Notes under the pieces: generated by a model | The model's database searches: none | Told to the model about the DNA's origin: nothing | The model's input: the letters and a program-made list of their open reading frames with translations, nothing else | Position numbers and translations under genes: made by a program | Assembly (NCBI GenBank): GCA_965372015.1 | Contig: CBDVAP010000064.1 | Coordinates: 1 to 14,990, forward strand | DNA from: JACZSB01 sp965372015 | GTDB lineage: Bacteria; Fidelibacterota; Marinisomatia; SCGC-AAA003-L08; TS1B11 | DNA length: 14,990 nt | Direction of reading: 5' to 3' | Shown: one piece after another, positions 6,670 to 14,990 of the stretch | Numbering within the stretch: position 1 is the first letter of the stretch | How the letters are laid out: each line of letters opens with the position of its first letter

Positions 6670-8042
6670 TGCCTGTAGGCGTCCCGGATTGTGGCGTTGT
6701 AGGCGGTGATATCCCCGGCCCCCATGGTAATGACCATATCGCCGGGCCGGACCAGGTCCGCCACCACGACGGCCAGATCATCCAATTGTGGTACGTAACG
6801 CACCTGCTTGTGGCCGATATTGACAGCGTCGGAAGCGATCAGTTCCCCATCGATGCCCTCCAGCGGATCCTCGCGGGCCGGGTAAATGTCGGTCACCACC
6901 AACAGGTCGCTATCTAAGAATGCTTGGGCGAAATCCTCATGGAAATCGCGGGTCCGGGAGTAAAGGTGGGGCTGGAATACGGCCACCACTCGCCGATCCC
7001 AGCCCTGTCTGGCCGCCGCTAAGACGGCAGCTACTTCTCGGGGATGGTGGGCATAATCATCCACGAATAGGACATCGTCAATGGTCTCGGTCACTTCGAA
7101 CCGGCGGTTTACACCGGTAAATTGTTGCAGTCCGTCCACCATTTCTTCCAGCGGTACTTGCAGCTCCAAGCCGGTGGCGATGGCCGCCAAGGCGTTGCGT
7201 ACGTTATACTCACCGGGTACCTGCAACTCCACCTTGACCGGTGGCGCCTCGCCAGGTACTCGCAGCTCGAAAGATGTGCGGGTGGCATCGCCGGCCAGGT
7301 TTCGGGCCTGGACGTCCGCCTGGGGGCTCAGGCCGAAGGTGGTCACCGGGCGTTTCAGTAGGGGCACCAGGGCCTGCATGTTAGGGCAGTCCAGGCAGGC
7401 CACCACCCGGCCGTAGAACGGGACGGCGTTCGCGAACTGGGCAAAAGCCTGGGTCAGGTCCTCCATGTTCTGATAGCAGTCCAGGTGTTCCAGGTCGATA
7501 TTGGTTACGACGGCCACAGTGGGGGCCAGGGACAGGAAGCTGCGGTCAAACTCGTCGGCTTCCACCACGATAATATTTCCCCGGCCGTGGCGGTAATTGG
7601 AGCCCAGGCTGCGGACGATGCCGCCGATGATCATGGTGGGGTCACGCTGGGCGGCAGTAAGCATATTACCGATCATGGAGGAAGTGGTGGTCTTGCCGTG
7701 CGTGCCGGCCACGGCTACACTGACGTCGGCCACCTTAAGCAGCTCGCCCAACATCTCCGCCCGGCGAATCACCGGAATATTGCGTTGGTGGGCCATCACA
7801 AGCTCCGGGTTGTCCGGCCGGACGGCGGAAGAGAAAACCACCATGTCGCAGGCATTGATATTGTCGCCCTCGTGTCCCTCGAAAAACTGGATACCCAGTT
7901 GCTGGAGGTGAGCGGTGATCTCAGTGGATTTTAAGTCGGAGCCGGTAACTTCGTATCCCAGCGAGTGCAGCAGTTCGGCCATCCCGCTGATACCGATGCC
8001 GCCCAGACCGACGAAATGAATTTTTTTGATCCGGCCGAACAT
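6651..8042 (-). CDS. murC: UDP-N-acetylmuramate--L-alanine ligase
   Basis: MurC adds L-alanine to UDP-MurNAc using ATP, the first peptide step of the cytoplasmic pathway. The 463 residues have the expected three domains: an N-terminal nucleotide-sugar domain opening with HFVGLGGIGISGMAE (9-23), the central ATPase with P-loop AGTHGKTTT (112-120), EADEFD (161-166) and NIDLEHLD (181-187), and a C-terminal domain with VDDYAHHPRE (327-336) and FQPHLYSRT (356-364). The length is typical. Its ATG overlaps the murG stop by one base (TAATG), with only a weak AGGG upstream, so coupling to murG is likely. Its end overlaps murB by 19 bases, so the enzymes of two consecutive steps (MurB then MurC) are encoded back to back. 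Confidence 0.98.
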   Translation of the reverse strand: MFGRIKKIHFVGLGGIGISGMAELLHSLGYEVTGSDLKSTEITAHLQQLGIQFFEGHEGDNINACDMVVFSSAVRPDNPELVMAHQRNIPVIRRAEMLGELLKVADVSVAVAGTHGKTTTSSMIGNMLTAAQRDPTMIIGGIVRSLGSNYRHGRGNIIVVEADEFDRSFLSLAPTVAVVTNIDLEHLDCYQNMEDLTQAFAQFANAVPFYGRVVACLDCPNMQALVPLLKRPVTTFGLSPQADVQARNLAGDATRTSFELRVPGEAPPVKVELQVPGEYNVRNALAAIATGLELQVPLEEMVDGLQQFTGVNRRFEVTETIDDVLFVDDYAHHPREVAAVLAAARQGWDRRVVAVFQPHLYSRTRDFHEDFAQAFLDSDLLVVTDIYPAREDPLEGIDGELIASDAVNIGHKQVRYVPQLDDLAVVVADLVRPGDMVITMGAGDITAYNATIRDAYRQCSGKT

Positions 8043-9166
8043 TAGCGCCCTGCCAATTCCAGAATATGGTTGCTGATGGTTACCGAGGCTTCCGGCCGGG
8101 CCTGGGCCTGGGAGCGTTTGGCCATTTCGGCCAATTTTTGGGGATCGGCGAACAGAGTGCGCACGGTCTCTTCCAGCACACCTGCTGCCAGTTTCACTTG
8201 AGGAACCAGGCGGGCGGCTTTCTTGCGCCTCAGGATCCGGGCATTATGGGTCTGGTGATCGGCGGTAGCGGCGGGAAACGGCACCAGCACGGCCGGCCGG
8301 CCCAGAGCGGAGAGCTCGGAGAGGGTCATAGCCCCGGCGCGGCAAATCACCAGGTCTGCGGCCATATAGGCCGCAGCCATATCCTCGATGTAAGGCAGCA
8401 TTACCACCGGGGCGCCGGAATCCACTTCCTTCAACAGGCGCTCGTAGTCCTTGGGGCCGGTCTGCCACAACAGGGCGATGCCCATGTCTTCGGTGTAGCG
8501 CCGCCAATTTCCCATGAAATGGTTGTTAAGGGGGGTACTGCCCTGACTGCCGCCCAGGACGAAAACCACCTGCCGGCCCCGCGGCAATCCCAACCGTTTG
8601 CGGGCCTCAGCCTGGTGGGGCGGATCGGGAGCGAAGCGCACCGGGTTGCCGGTGAGCACCCAGCGGTCGGTTTCCAGGTAGGAGGCAGCTTCCTCGTAGG
8701 TCAGGCATACCAGGCTGGCTTTTTTCGCCAGGCGGCGGGTAGTGAAGCCCGGGTAGGAATTCTGCTCCTGCAACAGGGTGGCCAGTTTCTTGCGCTGGGC
8801 GACCAGCAACGGTATCCCGGCAGCATAGCCGCCGGTACCTACCACAACCTGGGGCCTGAAAGAGCGTAGAATCTGCCGGCAGCGCCGATAGGCAATCAAA
8901 AACCGCCAGGAGAAGGCCAGATTGCGCCCTAGAGCGTATCTCGAATAGCCGCGCTGGAGCCCCGTTATGTTTAACGGATAGAATATTTCATTCCGCCGGG
9001 GCAATACGGTAGCTTCCAGGCCCCAGAGCGACCCGACGAAGCGGATATCGCTCCCCGGATTTTTCTCCCGTAAGCCGTCGGCGATAGCGATGGCGGGATA
9101 CAAATGGCCTCCGGTGCCGCCACCTGCGATCAGCACTCGTAGCCTCTTATGTTCTAGCTCTGGCAT
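8042..9166 (-). CDS. murG: Lipid II synthase, undecaprenyl-PP-MurNAc-pentapeptide GlcNAc transferase
   Basis: MurG transfers GlcNAc from UDP-GlcNAc to lipid I on the inner face of the cytoplasmic membrane, making lipid II. The 374 residues form two Rossmann domains (GT-B fold, GT28 family): GGGTGGH (15-21) and GTGGYAAGIP (110-119) in the first; GGSQGS (205-210), RAGAMTLSE (276-284) and HQTHNAR (304-310) for the UDP-sugar donor in the second. The linker motif EQNSYPG (134-140) is of the form I associate with Bacteroidetes and relatives. The ATG at 9166 adds eight residues before the usual start of the first strand and overlaps ftsW by 20 bases. There is no well-placed ribosome binding site, so translation probably depends on ribosomes leaving ftsW. 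Confidence 0.98.
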   Translation of the reverse strand: MPELEHKRLRVLIAGGGTGGHLYPAIAIADGLREKNPGSDIRFVGSLWGLEATVLPRRNEIFYPLNITGLQRGYSRYALGRNLAFSWRFLIAYRRCRQILRSFRPQVVVGTGGYAAGIPLLVAQRKKLATLLQEQNSYPGFTTRRLAKKASLVCLTYEEAASYLETDRWVLTGNPVRFAPDPPHQAEARKRLGLPRGRQVVFVLGGSQGSTPLNNHFMGNWRRYTEDMGIALLWQTGPKDYERLLKEVDSGAPVVMLPYIEDMAAAYMAADLVICRAGAMTLSELSALGRPAVLVPFPAATADHQTHNARILRRKKAARLVPQVKLAAGVLEETVRTLFADPQKLAEMAKRSQAQARPEASVTISNHILELAGR

Positions 9167-10289
9167 GTACTAATTGCTGTCTCCAGCGGCGCCTGCCGGC
9201 GATGGCTGAAATGTTCAGTAGTATTCCCAAGCTGATCAGGGTGAACACGATGTGCGTACCGCCATAACTGATCAGCGGCAACGGCACGCCGGTGTTGGGC
9301 AGCACTTCGGTCACCACCCCGGTATTCACCAGTACATAGGTTATGAAATTCAGTCCGATCCCCACCGCCAGGAAAAGGCCGAAGCGGTCGGGGGCGTTTC
9401 GGGCGGCCACAATTCCCCGTTGGAAGAGCCACACAAAGGCGGCCAGCAGGATCAGGGCCCCGATAAAACCCAGTTCCTCACCGATAATGGCGAAGACGAA
9501 ATCGGTATGCGGGGCGGGCAGGAACAGTCGTTTTTCCACGCTGTTTCCCAACCCGCGGCCAATCAATCCTCCGTTACCGAGACTGATCAGCGACTGTGAA
9601 ATCTGGTATTCCGCCGCCGGTGAATCCAACAGCCCCAGAAAGGTCATGATCCGGACCCGCCGGTAGGGCGCGGCCAGCATTACTACCGCCAGGACCGGCA
9701 GGGCCGCCAGCAGCAGACCGAGCACGTGCCGCAGCCGGGCGCCGCCGATGAACAGCATGACCAGGCCTAAGCCCCCGATCAGGGCGGCGGTTGAGAAGTC
9801 GGGTTCCAGGACCACCAGGCCCATGACCACACAAATAATGAAAACCGGCGGCAGGCAGTCCCGCCGGAAATCGCTCAAGTCCCCTTTGCGGTCCAGGTAG
9901 GCGGCCAGAAAAATAATCAGGCTCAAGCGGGCGAAGTCCGAGGGCTGTAGTGAAACCGGTCCCAGCGGCAGCCAGCGGGCCGTGGCCGAATTGCCGGCCA
10001 GCCGGTGATAAATAAGGGTAGCCACCAGCAGCCCGATGGACGCCAGCAAAATATAGGGGGCCCAGCGGCGCAGATGGTGGTAATCGGTGAGGGCGCAGAC
10101 CAGCAGCAGGCCGGTCCCGAGCAACACCCGCAATAGTTGCCGCTTGAGGAAAAACATGTGGTCACCGGTCAGGTTGGCGGCGGTGTCGGAGCTGGAGCTG
10201 TACAGCATCACCAGGCCGGCTCCCACCAGGACAGCGGTCAGCCCGATAATTTGGACGTCAAAACGGTAGGTTCCGACGGCGCTATGCAT
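9147..10289 (-). CDS. ftsW: Septal peptidoglycan glycosyltransferase FtsW (SEDS family)
   Basis: FtsW is the SEDS-family polymerase that joins lipid II into glycan at the septum, working with a class B penicillin-binding protein. The 380 residues give about ten membrane helices. Motifs include RWLPLGPVSLQPSDFARL (105-122), the essential aspartate in LEPDFSTA (Asp164), GLIGRGLGNS (241-250) and the C-terminal NTGVPLPLISYGGT (332-345). Within the first motif the usual QPSE is QPSD, a conservative change. The frame is open 61 codons further upstream, but that part overlaps murD, lacks FtsW features and is Ser/Pro-rich. The ATG at 10289 has GGAG seven bases upstream and gives the family's normal N-terminus. 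The gene overlaps murD by 8 bases and murG by 20. RodA is a paralogue; the dcw location makes FtsW the better call. Confidence 0.96.
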   Translation of the reverse strand: MHSAVGTYRFDVQIIGLTAVLVGAGLVMLYSSSSDTAANLTGDHMFFLKRQLLRVLLGTGLLLVCALTDYHHLRRWAPYILLASIGLLVATLIYHRLAGNSATARWLPLGPVSLQPSDFARLSLIIFLAAYLDRKGDLSDFRRDCLPPVFIICVVMGLVVLEPDFSTAALIGGLGLVMLFIGGARLRHVLGLLLAALPVLAVVMLAAPYRRVRIMTFLGLLDSPAAEYQISQSLISLGNGGLIGRGLGNSVEKRLFLPAPHTDFVFAIIGEELGFIGALILLAAFVWLFQRGIVAARNAPDRFGLFLAVGIGLNFITYVLVNTGVVTEVLPNTGVPLPLISYGGTHIVFTLISLGILLNISAIAGRRRWRQQLVHARART

Positions 10290-11664
10290 TTTCGATCTCC
10301 AACTGTCTATCCCGCACCAATTCCCGAAAGGCCTCACCGCGCTGCTCGAAGTCGGCGAACTGGTCGAAGCTGGCACAGGCGGGGGAAAGCAGCACCGTAT
10401 CCCCGGACTGGCTGTGGGCAGCCGCTTCCCGGACCGCGGCGGCGAAGTCCAGCTCGTAATGCAGCGGCACAACGCCCTGGAAAACTTCCGCCAATTGCAG
10501 GCCGGCCTGACCGTAGGTGATCAATCGCTTGACCCTCTCCCGCAACAGCCGGGTCAAGGATTCCAAGTCGGTGGCCCCTTTTTCGCTGCCCCCCAGGATC
10601 AGAATGATATTGGCGTCGAAGGTTTCGAGGGCCACTATGGTGGAAGCCGGGTTAGTGGCCTTGGAATCGTTATAATAGGCCACCCCATTGACCGTGCCGA
10701 CCAGTTCCAGGCGGTGGGGCAATCCCTTGAACTCCCCGGCGGCGGAAACGATGTCGTGGTCCGCGACCTCCAACAGACGGGCGGTGGTGGCCGCCGCCAG
10801 AAAATTTGACAGGTTGTGGGGACCGGGCAGCGCCAGGTCCTCTATCGCCACCAGGCGGGTATCATGGCGGGTGATCCAGCCGTCGTGGAGCTGGAACAGC
10901 GCCTCGGCCAGGGAGGATACGGCGAAGGGACGGGCATGTTCCCGGCCGGCCAGGTTGGCGCGGAAGAAGGGATCATCATAGTTGTAGATAATCCACCCAC
11001 CGGGGGCTATGTGTTCCGCCAAGTTGAGCTTGGCGCGGCCGTAGCTTTTCATATCCGGGTAGCGGTCCATATGGTCCGGGGACAGATTTAAGAAGACCGC
11101 CGCCCGGGCCTCGAAGCGGTCCAGATGCTCGGCCTGAAAACTGCTGATCTCCACCACATGCACCGGCCGGGCAGGCTTAAGGGTCAGCTCGTCGAGCACG
11201 TTAGCGGCCAAGGGCACACCGATATTACCCCCCAAAAAGCTGCGCCGGCCCGTTGCGGCCAGCATGCGGTGAATCAGGGTTGTGACGGTGGACTTGCCGT
11301 TCGACCCGGTGACGGCGATCATTGGGGCCTGCGTCAGGCGGGCCGCCAGTTCCACCTCGCTGATCACCGCGCGGCCCTGCTGCAGAAAATATTCCACCAA
11401 GCTGTGGGAGTCGGGGATGCCGGGGCTGAGTACCAGGGTGTCGGCGGCGATATCCGCCGGGGTATAACTAGCGGTGATGACAGCCACATCCGGCAGGTCC
11501 AGGGTTGCCCGGATACCTTTTTCATCCCGGTAGTCGTCCACCAGGATAACCGTGGCGCCCACGGCCTGCAGCAGCCGGCCGGCCGCCAGTCCACTACGGG
11601 CGGCGCCCAATACCGCCACCCGGGCACCGGCCATGGTCTGAGGCAGAGGTACGGCACTGTCCAT
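10282..11664 (-). CDS. murD: UDP-N-acetylmuramoylalanine--D-glutamate ligase
   Basis: MurD adds D-glutamate to UDP-MurNAc-L-Ala with ATP. The 460 residues show the N-terminal Rossmann domain (VAVLGAARSGLAAGR, 16-30), P-loop VTGSNGKSTVT (118-128), VEISSFQ (171-177), NLSPDHMDRY (193-202), then HRLE (317-320), YNDSKATNPAST (331-342) and GGSEKG (358-363) of the C-terminal domain. Most MurD proteins have GGxDKG at the last site, so Asp to Glu is a mild deviation. Its ATG overlaps the mraY stop by one base (TAATG), with AAGGTG five bases upstream. The stop overlaps the ftsW start by 8 bases. Confidence 0.98.
   Translation of the reverse strand: MDSAVPLPQTMAGARVAVLGAARSGLAAGRLLQAVGATVILVDDYRDEKGIRATLDLPDVAVITASYTPADIAADTLVLSPGIPDSHSLVEYFLQQGRAVISEVELAARLTQAPMIAVTGSNGKSTVTTLIHRMLAATGRRSFLGGNIGVPLAANVLDELTLKPARPVHVVEISSFQAEHLDRFEARAAVFLNLSPDHMDRYPDMKSYGRAKLNLAEHIAPGGWIIYNYDDPFFRANLAGREHARPFAVSSLAEALFQLHDGWITRHDTRLVAIEDLALPGPHNLSNFLAAATTARLLEVADHDIVSAAGEFKGLPHRLELVGTVNGVAYYNDSKATNPASTIVALETFDANIILILGGSEKGATDLESLTRLLRERVKRLITYGQAGLQLAEVFQGVVPLHYELDFAAAVREAAAHSQSGDTVLLSPACASFDQFADFEQRGEAFRELVRDRQLEIENA
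10297..10300 (-). promoter_or_regulatory. Ribosome binding site fixing the ftsW start
   Basis: GGAG on the minus strand lies seven bases before ATG 10289, inside the last codons of murD. It supports the short 380-residue FtsW over a start 61 codons upstream. Confidence 0.6.
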
Positions 11665-12767
11665 TAAAGCACCTTGAAAGTGGTTAGACTCAACAGAGCC
11701 ATTAGAATTCCCAGAATCCAGAACCTGACCACCACCCGGCCCTCGGGCCAGCCGGATAGTTCGAAATGATGGTGCAGGGGCGCCATACGGAAAAGGCGGC
11801 GGCCTTCGCCCTTAAAGCGCTTGGTGAGCTTGAAATATACCACCTGGATAACTACGCTCAGCATCTCCGCCAGGAACATGCCGCCGATGATGGTCAGCAG
11901 GATTTCCTGTTTGAGCAACACTGCCAAGGTACCCAGGGCCGCGCCCATAGCCAGCGAGCCGGTATCACCCATGAAGATTTCCGCCGGTTTGGCATTGAAC
12001 CACAGAAACCCGATGCAGGCCCCCAGCAGCGCCATGGCGAAAACATACAGTTCGCCCACGCCGGGCAGGTAGAAAATATTCAGGTAGTCGCTGAAGTCCA
12101 CCCGGCCCGAAACATAGGCGATAGCGCCGAAGGCCAAGGCCGCAATGGCCATCAGCCCGGTGGCCAACCCGTCGAGGCCATCGGTGAGGTTAACGGCGTT
12201 GGAGGTGGCTGTGATCACGAAGATCACCAGGGGAATATAGAACAGTCCCAGATCGAGGGAGCCGTTGGCCACGAAGGGGATGGCAATGGAAGCCCGGAGC
12301 TCCGGGTTGACGGGCCAGAAATAGAGCCAGCCCCCAATAACCAATCCCAGGCTGACCTGTCCGGCCAGTTTGTAGCGGGCGATCAGCCCACCGGGGTATT
12401 TGCGGAAGTCCTTGAGATAATCGTCCCACAGCCCGATCAGCCCCATCCAAACCATTGCCAGCAGGGCCATCAACACGTAAGGCTGGTCCAGGCGGGCCAG
12501 CAGCAAAGTGGGTACCAGGACGGCCAGCAGGATGATCACCCCGCCCATGGTGGGGGTGCCTTTTTTGGTCTTGTGGGTTATAGGCCCCGCCGCACGGATG
12601 TCCTCGCCAATCTGCATGCGGGTGAACCAGGCGATCAGTACCGGGGCCACCCAGAAAGTGAGTATCAACGCCAGCACCGCCGCCGCTGCGCCCCGGAAGG
12701 TTATGTATCGCAGCAGGTTAAACCCTGAGAACCAATCCCGCAGTGGCAGTAAGAAGTGATAGAGCAT
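11664..12767 (-). CDS. mraY: Phospho-N-acetylmuramoyl-pentapeptide transferase
   Basis: MraY is the integral membrane enzyme that transfers phospho-MurNAc-pentapeptide from UDP to undecaprenyl phosphate, producing lipid I. The 367 residues give about ten membrane helices. Family motifs are KKGTPTMGG (68-76), the catalytic DD in LWDDYLKD (Asp115, Asp116), SNAVNLTDGLDGLATG (189-204), NAKPAEIFMGDTGSLAMG (258-275, Asp268) and the cytoplasmic APLHHHFE (329-336). ATG at 12767 lies two bases after the murF stop. There is no strong ribosome binding site, so reinitiation after murF is likely. Its TAA overlaps the murD ATG by one base. Its soluble substrate is supplied by MurF, the gene just upstream. 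Confidence 0.99.
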   Translation of the reverse strand: MLYHFLLPLRDWFSGFNLLRYITFRGAAAAVLALILTFWVAPVLIAWFTRMQIGEDIRAAGPITHKTKKGTPTMGGVIILLAVLVPTLLLARLDQPYVLMALLAMVWMGLIGLWDDYLKDFRKYPGGLIARYKLAGQVSLGLVIGGWLYFWPVNPELRASIAIPFVANGSLDLGLFYIPLVIFVITATSNAVNLTDGLDGLATGLMAIAALAFGAIAYVSGRVDFSDYLNIFYLPGVGELYVFAMALLGACIGFLWFNAKPAEIFMGDTGSLAMGAALGTLAVLLKQEILLTIIGGMFLAEMLSVVIQVVYFKLTKRFKGEGRRLFRMAPLHHHFELSGWPEGRVVVRFWILGILMALLSLTTFKVL

Positions 12768-12769
12768 AA

Positions 12770-14119
12770 CTAGCCGCTGAACACTTCGTCGATGATAGTT
12801 TCCATGGCCATCCCCCGGCTGCCTTTGACGTACACTACATCCCCGGCGGTTATGATCCGGCCCAGGGCAGCGCTCAACTCAGTTTTATCGGTGTAATGGT
12901 GCCCGGTGATCCCGGCCGTCTGGGCGGCGGAGCAAGCAGCCTTCGATTCGGGGCCGTAGCAAAATAGTTCGTCCACGCCGTGTTCCACCACCGATAGCCC
13001 TACCTGGCGGTGGTGCTCCTGCGAAATCGGGCCCAGTTCCAACATATCGCCGAAGACCACGATGCGCCGTCCCTTGGCGGGCAACCGCATCAAGGTTTGT
13101 AATCCGGCCAGCGTGGAAGCCAGGTTGGCGTTGTAGGAATCGTCGATGACGGTAACGCCATCGTGCCTGATGATCTCCCCGCGGCCGGCGGGGATGCGGA
13201 AGCCCTCGATGGCCTCCTTGATCTGTGGTGGCGCCACCCCTAATTCCAGGCCCACGGCGACTGCCGCCAGGACGTTCTGGGCCAGGTGCAGGCCGGGTTG
13301 GGACATGCGGATTTTCGGCAGATGGTCAATGCTCAGCTCGCCCCCCTGCACCGACTCATTGTAGCGGCCCCGAACGTCCGCCGGCTGCGACAGGCTATAG
13401 GTTATCCGGCGAGCGGGGGTTTCCATGGCGGCTACCCGGGGATCGTCCTGGTTGACCAGGGCCACACCCTCAGCCGGCAGGGCCTGGAAAAGGGCGTATT
13501 TCTCAGCGGCCACCCCAGCCATGGTATGGAAAAACTGCAGGTGGGTTTCGCTGATATTGGTGATCAGGCCGAGCTGCGGCCGGGCGATATCCGCCAGGTA
13601 GGCGATTTCACCGGGCTGGTTCGATCCCAGTTCCACTACTATCACTTCCGTGTCGGGGCCGGTGCGCAGGAGGGTCAAGGGCAGTCCGATAGTACCGTTA
13701 TAGCTGCGGTCGGTGCCCAACACGGCGAGCTGGCGGGCCAGCACTTCCACGACCAGGTTCTTGGTGGTGGTCTTGCCATTGGAACCGGTGATGGCCACCA
13801 GGGGCAGTTCGTACTTAGAACGCCAAATCCGGGCCAACGCGCCCAACTCCTTTACGTTGGAAGCCACCGGAATGACCGCAGCACCCCGCAGGGGCTCAAT
13901 TTCCCGCTCCATCATGACGGCCACGGCCCCGCTCCGGACGGCGTCGCCCGCCAGGTCATGGCCGTCCACGCGGCGGCCCACGATGGGTACGAACAGGTCG
14001 CCGGGTTGCACCAACCGGGAGTCGATGGTGATACCGGAGATGGCCGGCAAATCTGTGCGTCCCAGGCGCTCGGACAGCACCTGCCGGAAGGATTCCGGTG
14101 CGGCCAGTTCGATCCTCAT
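12770..14119 (-). CDS. murF: UDP-MurNAc-tripeptide--D-alanyl-D-alanine ligase
   Basis: MurF attaches the D-Ala-D-Ala dipeptide to UDP-MurNAc-tripeptide, completing the cytoplasmic precursor. The 449 residues show the N-terminal domain (GITIDSRLVQPGDLFV, 29-44), P-loop TGSNGKTTTK (111-120), VVELGSNQPGEI (161-172), NISETHL (188-194) and IDDSYNAN (325-332). At 193-195 the sequence is HLQ where most members have HLE. The ATG at 14119 overlaps the murE stop as ATGA (4 bases), a classic coupling junction. The D-Ala-D-Ala ligase that makes its substrate (ddl) is not in the visible part of the cluster. Confidence 0.98.
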   Translation of the reverse strand: MRIELAAPESFRQVLSERLGRTDLPAISGITIDSRLVQPGDLFVPIVGRRVDGHDLAGDAVRSGAVAVMMEREIEPLRGAAVIPVASNVKELGALARIWRSKYELPLVAITGSNGKTTTKNLVVEVLARQLAVLGTDRSYNGTIGLPLTLLRTGPDTEVIVVELGSNQPGEIAYLADIARPQLGLITNISETHLQFFHTMAGVAAEKYALFQALPAEGVALVNQDDPRVAAMETPARRITYSLSQPADVRGRYNESVQGGELSIDHLPKIRMSQPGLHLAQNVLAAVAVGLELGVAPPQIKEAIEGFRIPAGRGEIIRHDGVTVIDDSYNANLASTLAGLQTLMRLPAKGRRIVVFGDMLELGPISQEHHRQVGLSVVEHGVDELFCYGPESKAACSAAQTAGITGHHYTDKTELSAALGRIITAGDVVYVKGSRGMAMETIIDEVFSG

Positions 14120-14990
14120 GCCCGGTAGCTCTCCACAATTTCCACATCGTCGTGGGGGACTTTCTTGGTCCCGATGATCTCATAATTCTCGCGGCCCTTG
14201 CCCAGGATTATCAGAATACTCTCTTTGGACATTTGGGACAGGGCGTGCACTATGGCCGCCTGGCGATCTTCGATGACTACATGTTTCTTGGCCTTCAAAC
14301 CGGCGAGTATATCGGCGTTGATGCGCGCTAAATCCTCGGTGCGGGGGTTGTCGGAAGTGATGACCAGGTGATCGGAGTACTGCTCGGCCACAGCCGCCAT
14401 GACGGGCCGTTTGCTGCGGTCCCGGTCGCCGCCGCACCCGAACAAAGTGGTGATCCGGCTATCCTGGGGCGCCAATTGCCGCAAGGTGCCCAGCACCTTT
14501 TCATAGGCGTCGGGAGTATGGGCGTAATCTATAAAGACATTACCGGGTACCTGGGCAGGCAGGCGCTCCAGCCGGCCCGGCACCACCGGCACGGCCCGGA
14601 TACCATTCTGGATAGCCGCCACCGGTATATCCAGCGCCAGGCCCACAGTCACGGCGGCCAGCAGATTTTCCAGATTATAGGCGCCCACCAGGCTGCTTTG
14701 AATGGCGATGGTCTCACCCTGCCAGGTGAGGTTGGCAACTGTGGTCTGCACCCCAAGCCCCATTTCGCTAACCCCGACGTCGGCTTCCGAGCCCAGGCTA
14801 TAGGTCAAGGTCCGCCCCGGGGCGGCCTGGATGAAATCCGGGGCATGGGGATCGTCGAGGTTGACGATAGCCGGTCGATCCGCGGCCAGCAGCGCAAAAA
14901 GTTTCAATTTAGCCGCCAGGTAATGATCCATATCCTGGTGGAAATCCAGGTGCTCGCGGGTCAGGTTGGTGAAAACGGCCACGTCGAAGT
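14116..14990 (-). CDS. murE: UDP-MurNAc-L-Ala-D-Glu--meso-diaminopimelate ligase, 5'-truncated by window
   Basis: MurE adds the third residue of the peptide stem. The frame stays open to the right edge, so the visible 290 residues are the central and C-terminal domains; about 200 N-terminal residues, including the P-loop, lie outside. A GTG at 14982 is internal, since FDVAVFTNLTREHLDFH is continuous central-domain sequence across it. Further motifs are YNLENLLAAVTVG, GCGGDRDRSKRP and TSDNPRTED. The DNPR tetrapeptide is the signature for meso-diaminopimelate, as opposed to lysine, so the wall is of the diaminopimelate type. The C-terminal GKGRENYE keeps the Glu that contacts diaminopimelate in the E. 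coli enzyme, although GKGHEDYQ is commoner. The stop overlaps the murF ATG by 4 bases. Confidence 0.97.
   Translation of the reverse strand, partial: FDVAVFTNLTREHLDFHQDMDHYLAAKLKLFALLAADRPAIVNLDDPHAPDFIQAAPGRTLTYSLGSEADVGVSEMGLGVQTTVANLTWQGETIAIQSSLVGAYNLENLLAAVTVGLALDIPVAAIQNGIRAVPVVPGRLERLPAQVPGNVFIDYAHTPDAYEKVLGTLRQLAPQDSRITTLFGCGGDRDRSKRPVMAAVAEQYSDHLVITSDNPRTEDLARINADILAGLKAKKHVVIEDRQAAIVHALSQMSKESILIILGKGRENYEIIGTKKVPHDDVEIVESYRA

Noticed and set aside
10290..10472. 61-codon N-terminal extension of ftsW
   Set aside because: It lies inside murD, is Ser/Pro-rich without FtsW similarity, and the ATG at 10289 has a good ribosome binding site and the normal family N-terminus.
11766..12728. 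Long plus-strand open frame (320 codons) opposite mraY
   Set aside because: It mirrors the hydrophobic mraY codons, giving Gln/His/Gly-rich sequence without domain features. The mraY call is certain.
13286..14128. Long plus-strand open frame (280 codons) opposite murF
   Set aside because: Antisense shadow of murF, with Gln/His/Gly-rich sequence and no recognisable motif.
1..14990. CRISPR array, tRNA, rRNA, insertion sequence or transposase
   Set aside because: I saw no regularly spaced repeats, no tRNA-like cloverleaf, no rRNA sequence and no transposase motifs on either strand.

Overview
This window is dominated by a division and cell-wall (dcw) operon on the minus strand, from 2471 to the right edge. 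Its genes, in transcription order, are murE (5' end off the window), murF, mraY, murD, ftsW, murG, murC, murB, ftsQ, ftsA and ftsZ. MurE carries the DNPR motif of meso-diaminopimelate ligases, and the gene set and order are those of a Gram-negative-type (diderm) bacterium. The dcw part is GC-rich, about 60% by eye. Protein details such as the 78-residue bL28, the EQNSYPG motif in MurG and a type II MurB would fit an uncultivated lineage of the Fibrobacteres-Chlorobi-Bacteroidetes superphylum, Marinimicrobia or a deltaproteobacterium. I cannot fix the phylum from this sequence alone.

Layout from the left. Positions 1-1993 hold two plus-strand genes in visibly AT-richer DNA (about 40% GC in sampled lines). 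The first is cut by the window edge and has an R-x6-H motif like that of HEPN ribonuclease domains. The second is a 346-residue protein with the spaced acidic residues of a PIN-like nuclease and a large insertion in the middle. A short sequence between them resembles the left half of an integron attC site. A weak hairpin and an intergenic stretch (1994-2152) follow. Next comes rpmB (ribosomal protein bL28), with its own probable promoter and a strong intrinsic terminator. rpmB and ftsZ converge on that terminator.

The dcw operon is extremely compact. Nine of its ten junctions are overlaps or gaps of 2 bases or fewer. Only ftsA-ftsZ has a real spacer, of 20 bases, which holds a good ribosome binding site. 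The products work in sequence. MurB reduces UDP-GlcNAc-enolpyruvate to UDP-MurNAc. MurC, MurD, MurE and MurF add the peptide. MraY and MurG build lipids I and II, and FtsW polymerises glycan at the septum. FtsQ, FtsA and FtsZ form the divisome scaffold and ring. No ddl lies between murB and ftsQ, where several other bacteria carry it.

The part most likely to be new is the AT-rich pair of putative nuclease genes at the left edge. It looks like an accessory insertion next to a conserved housekeeping region. Its function is not established here.
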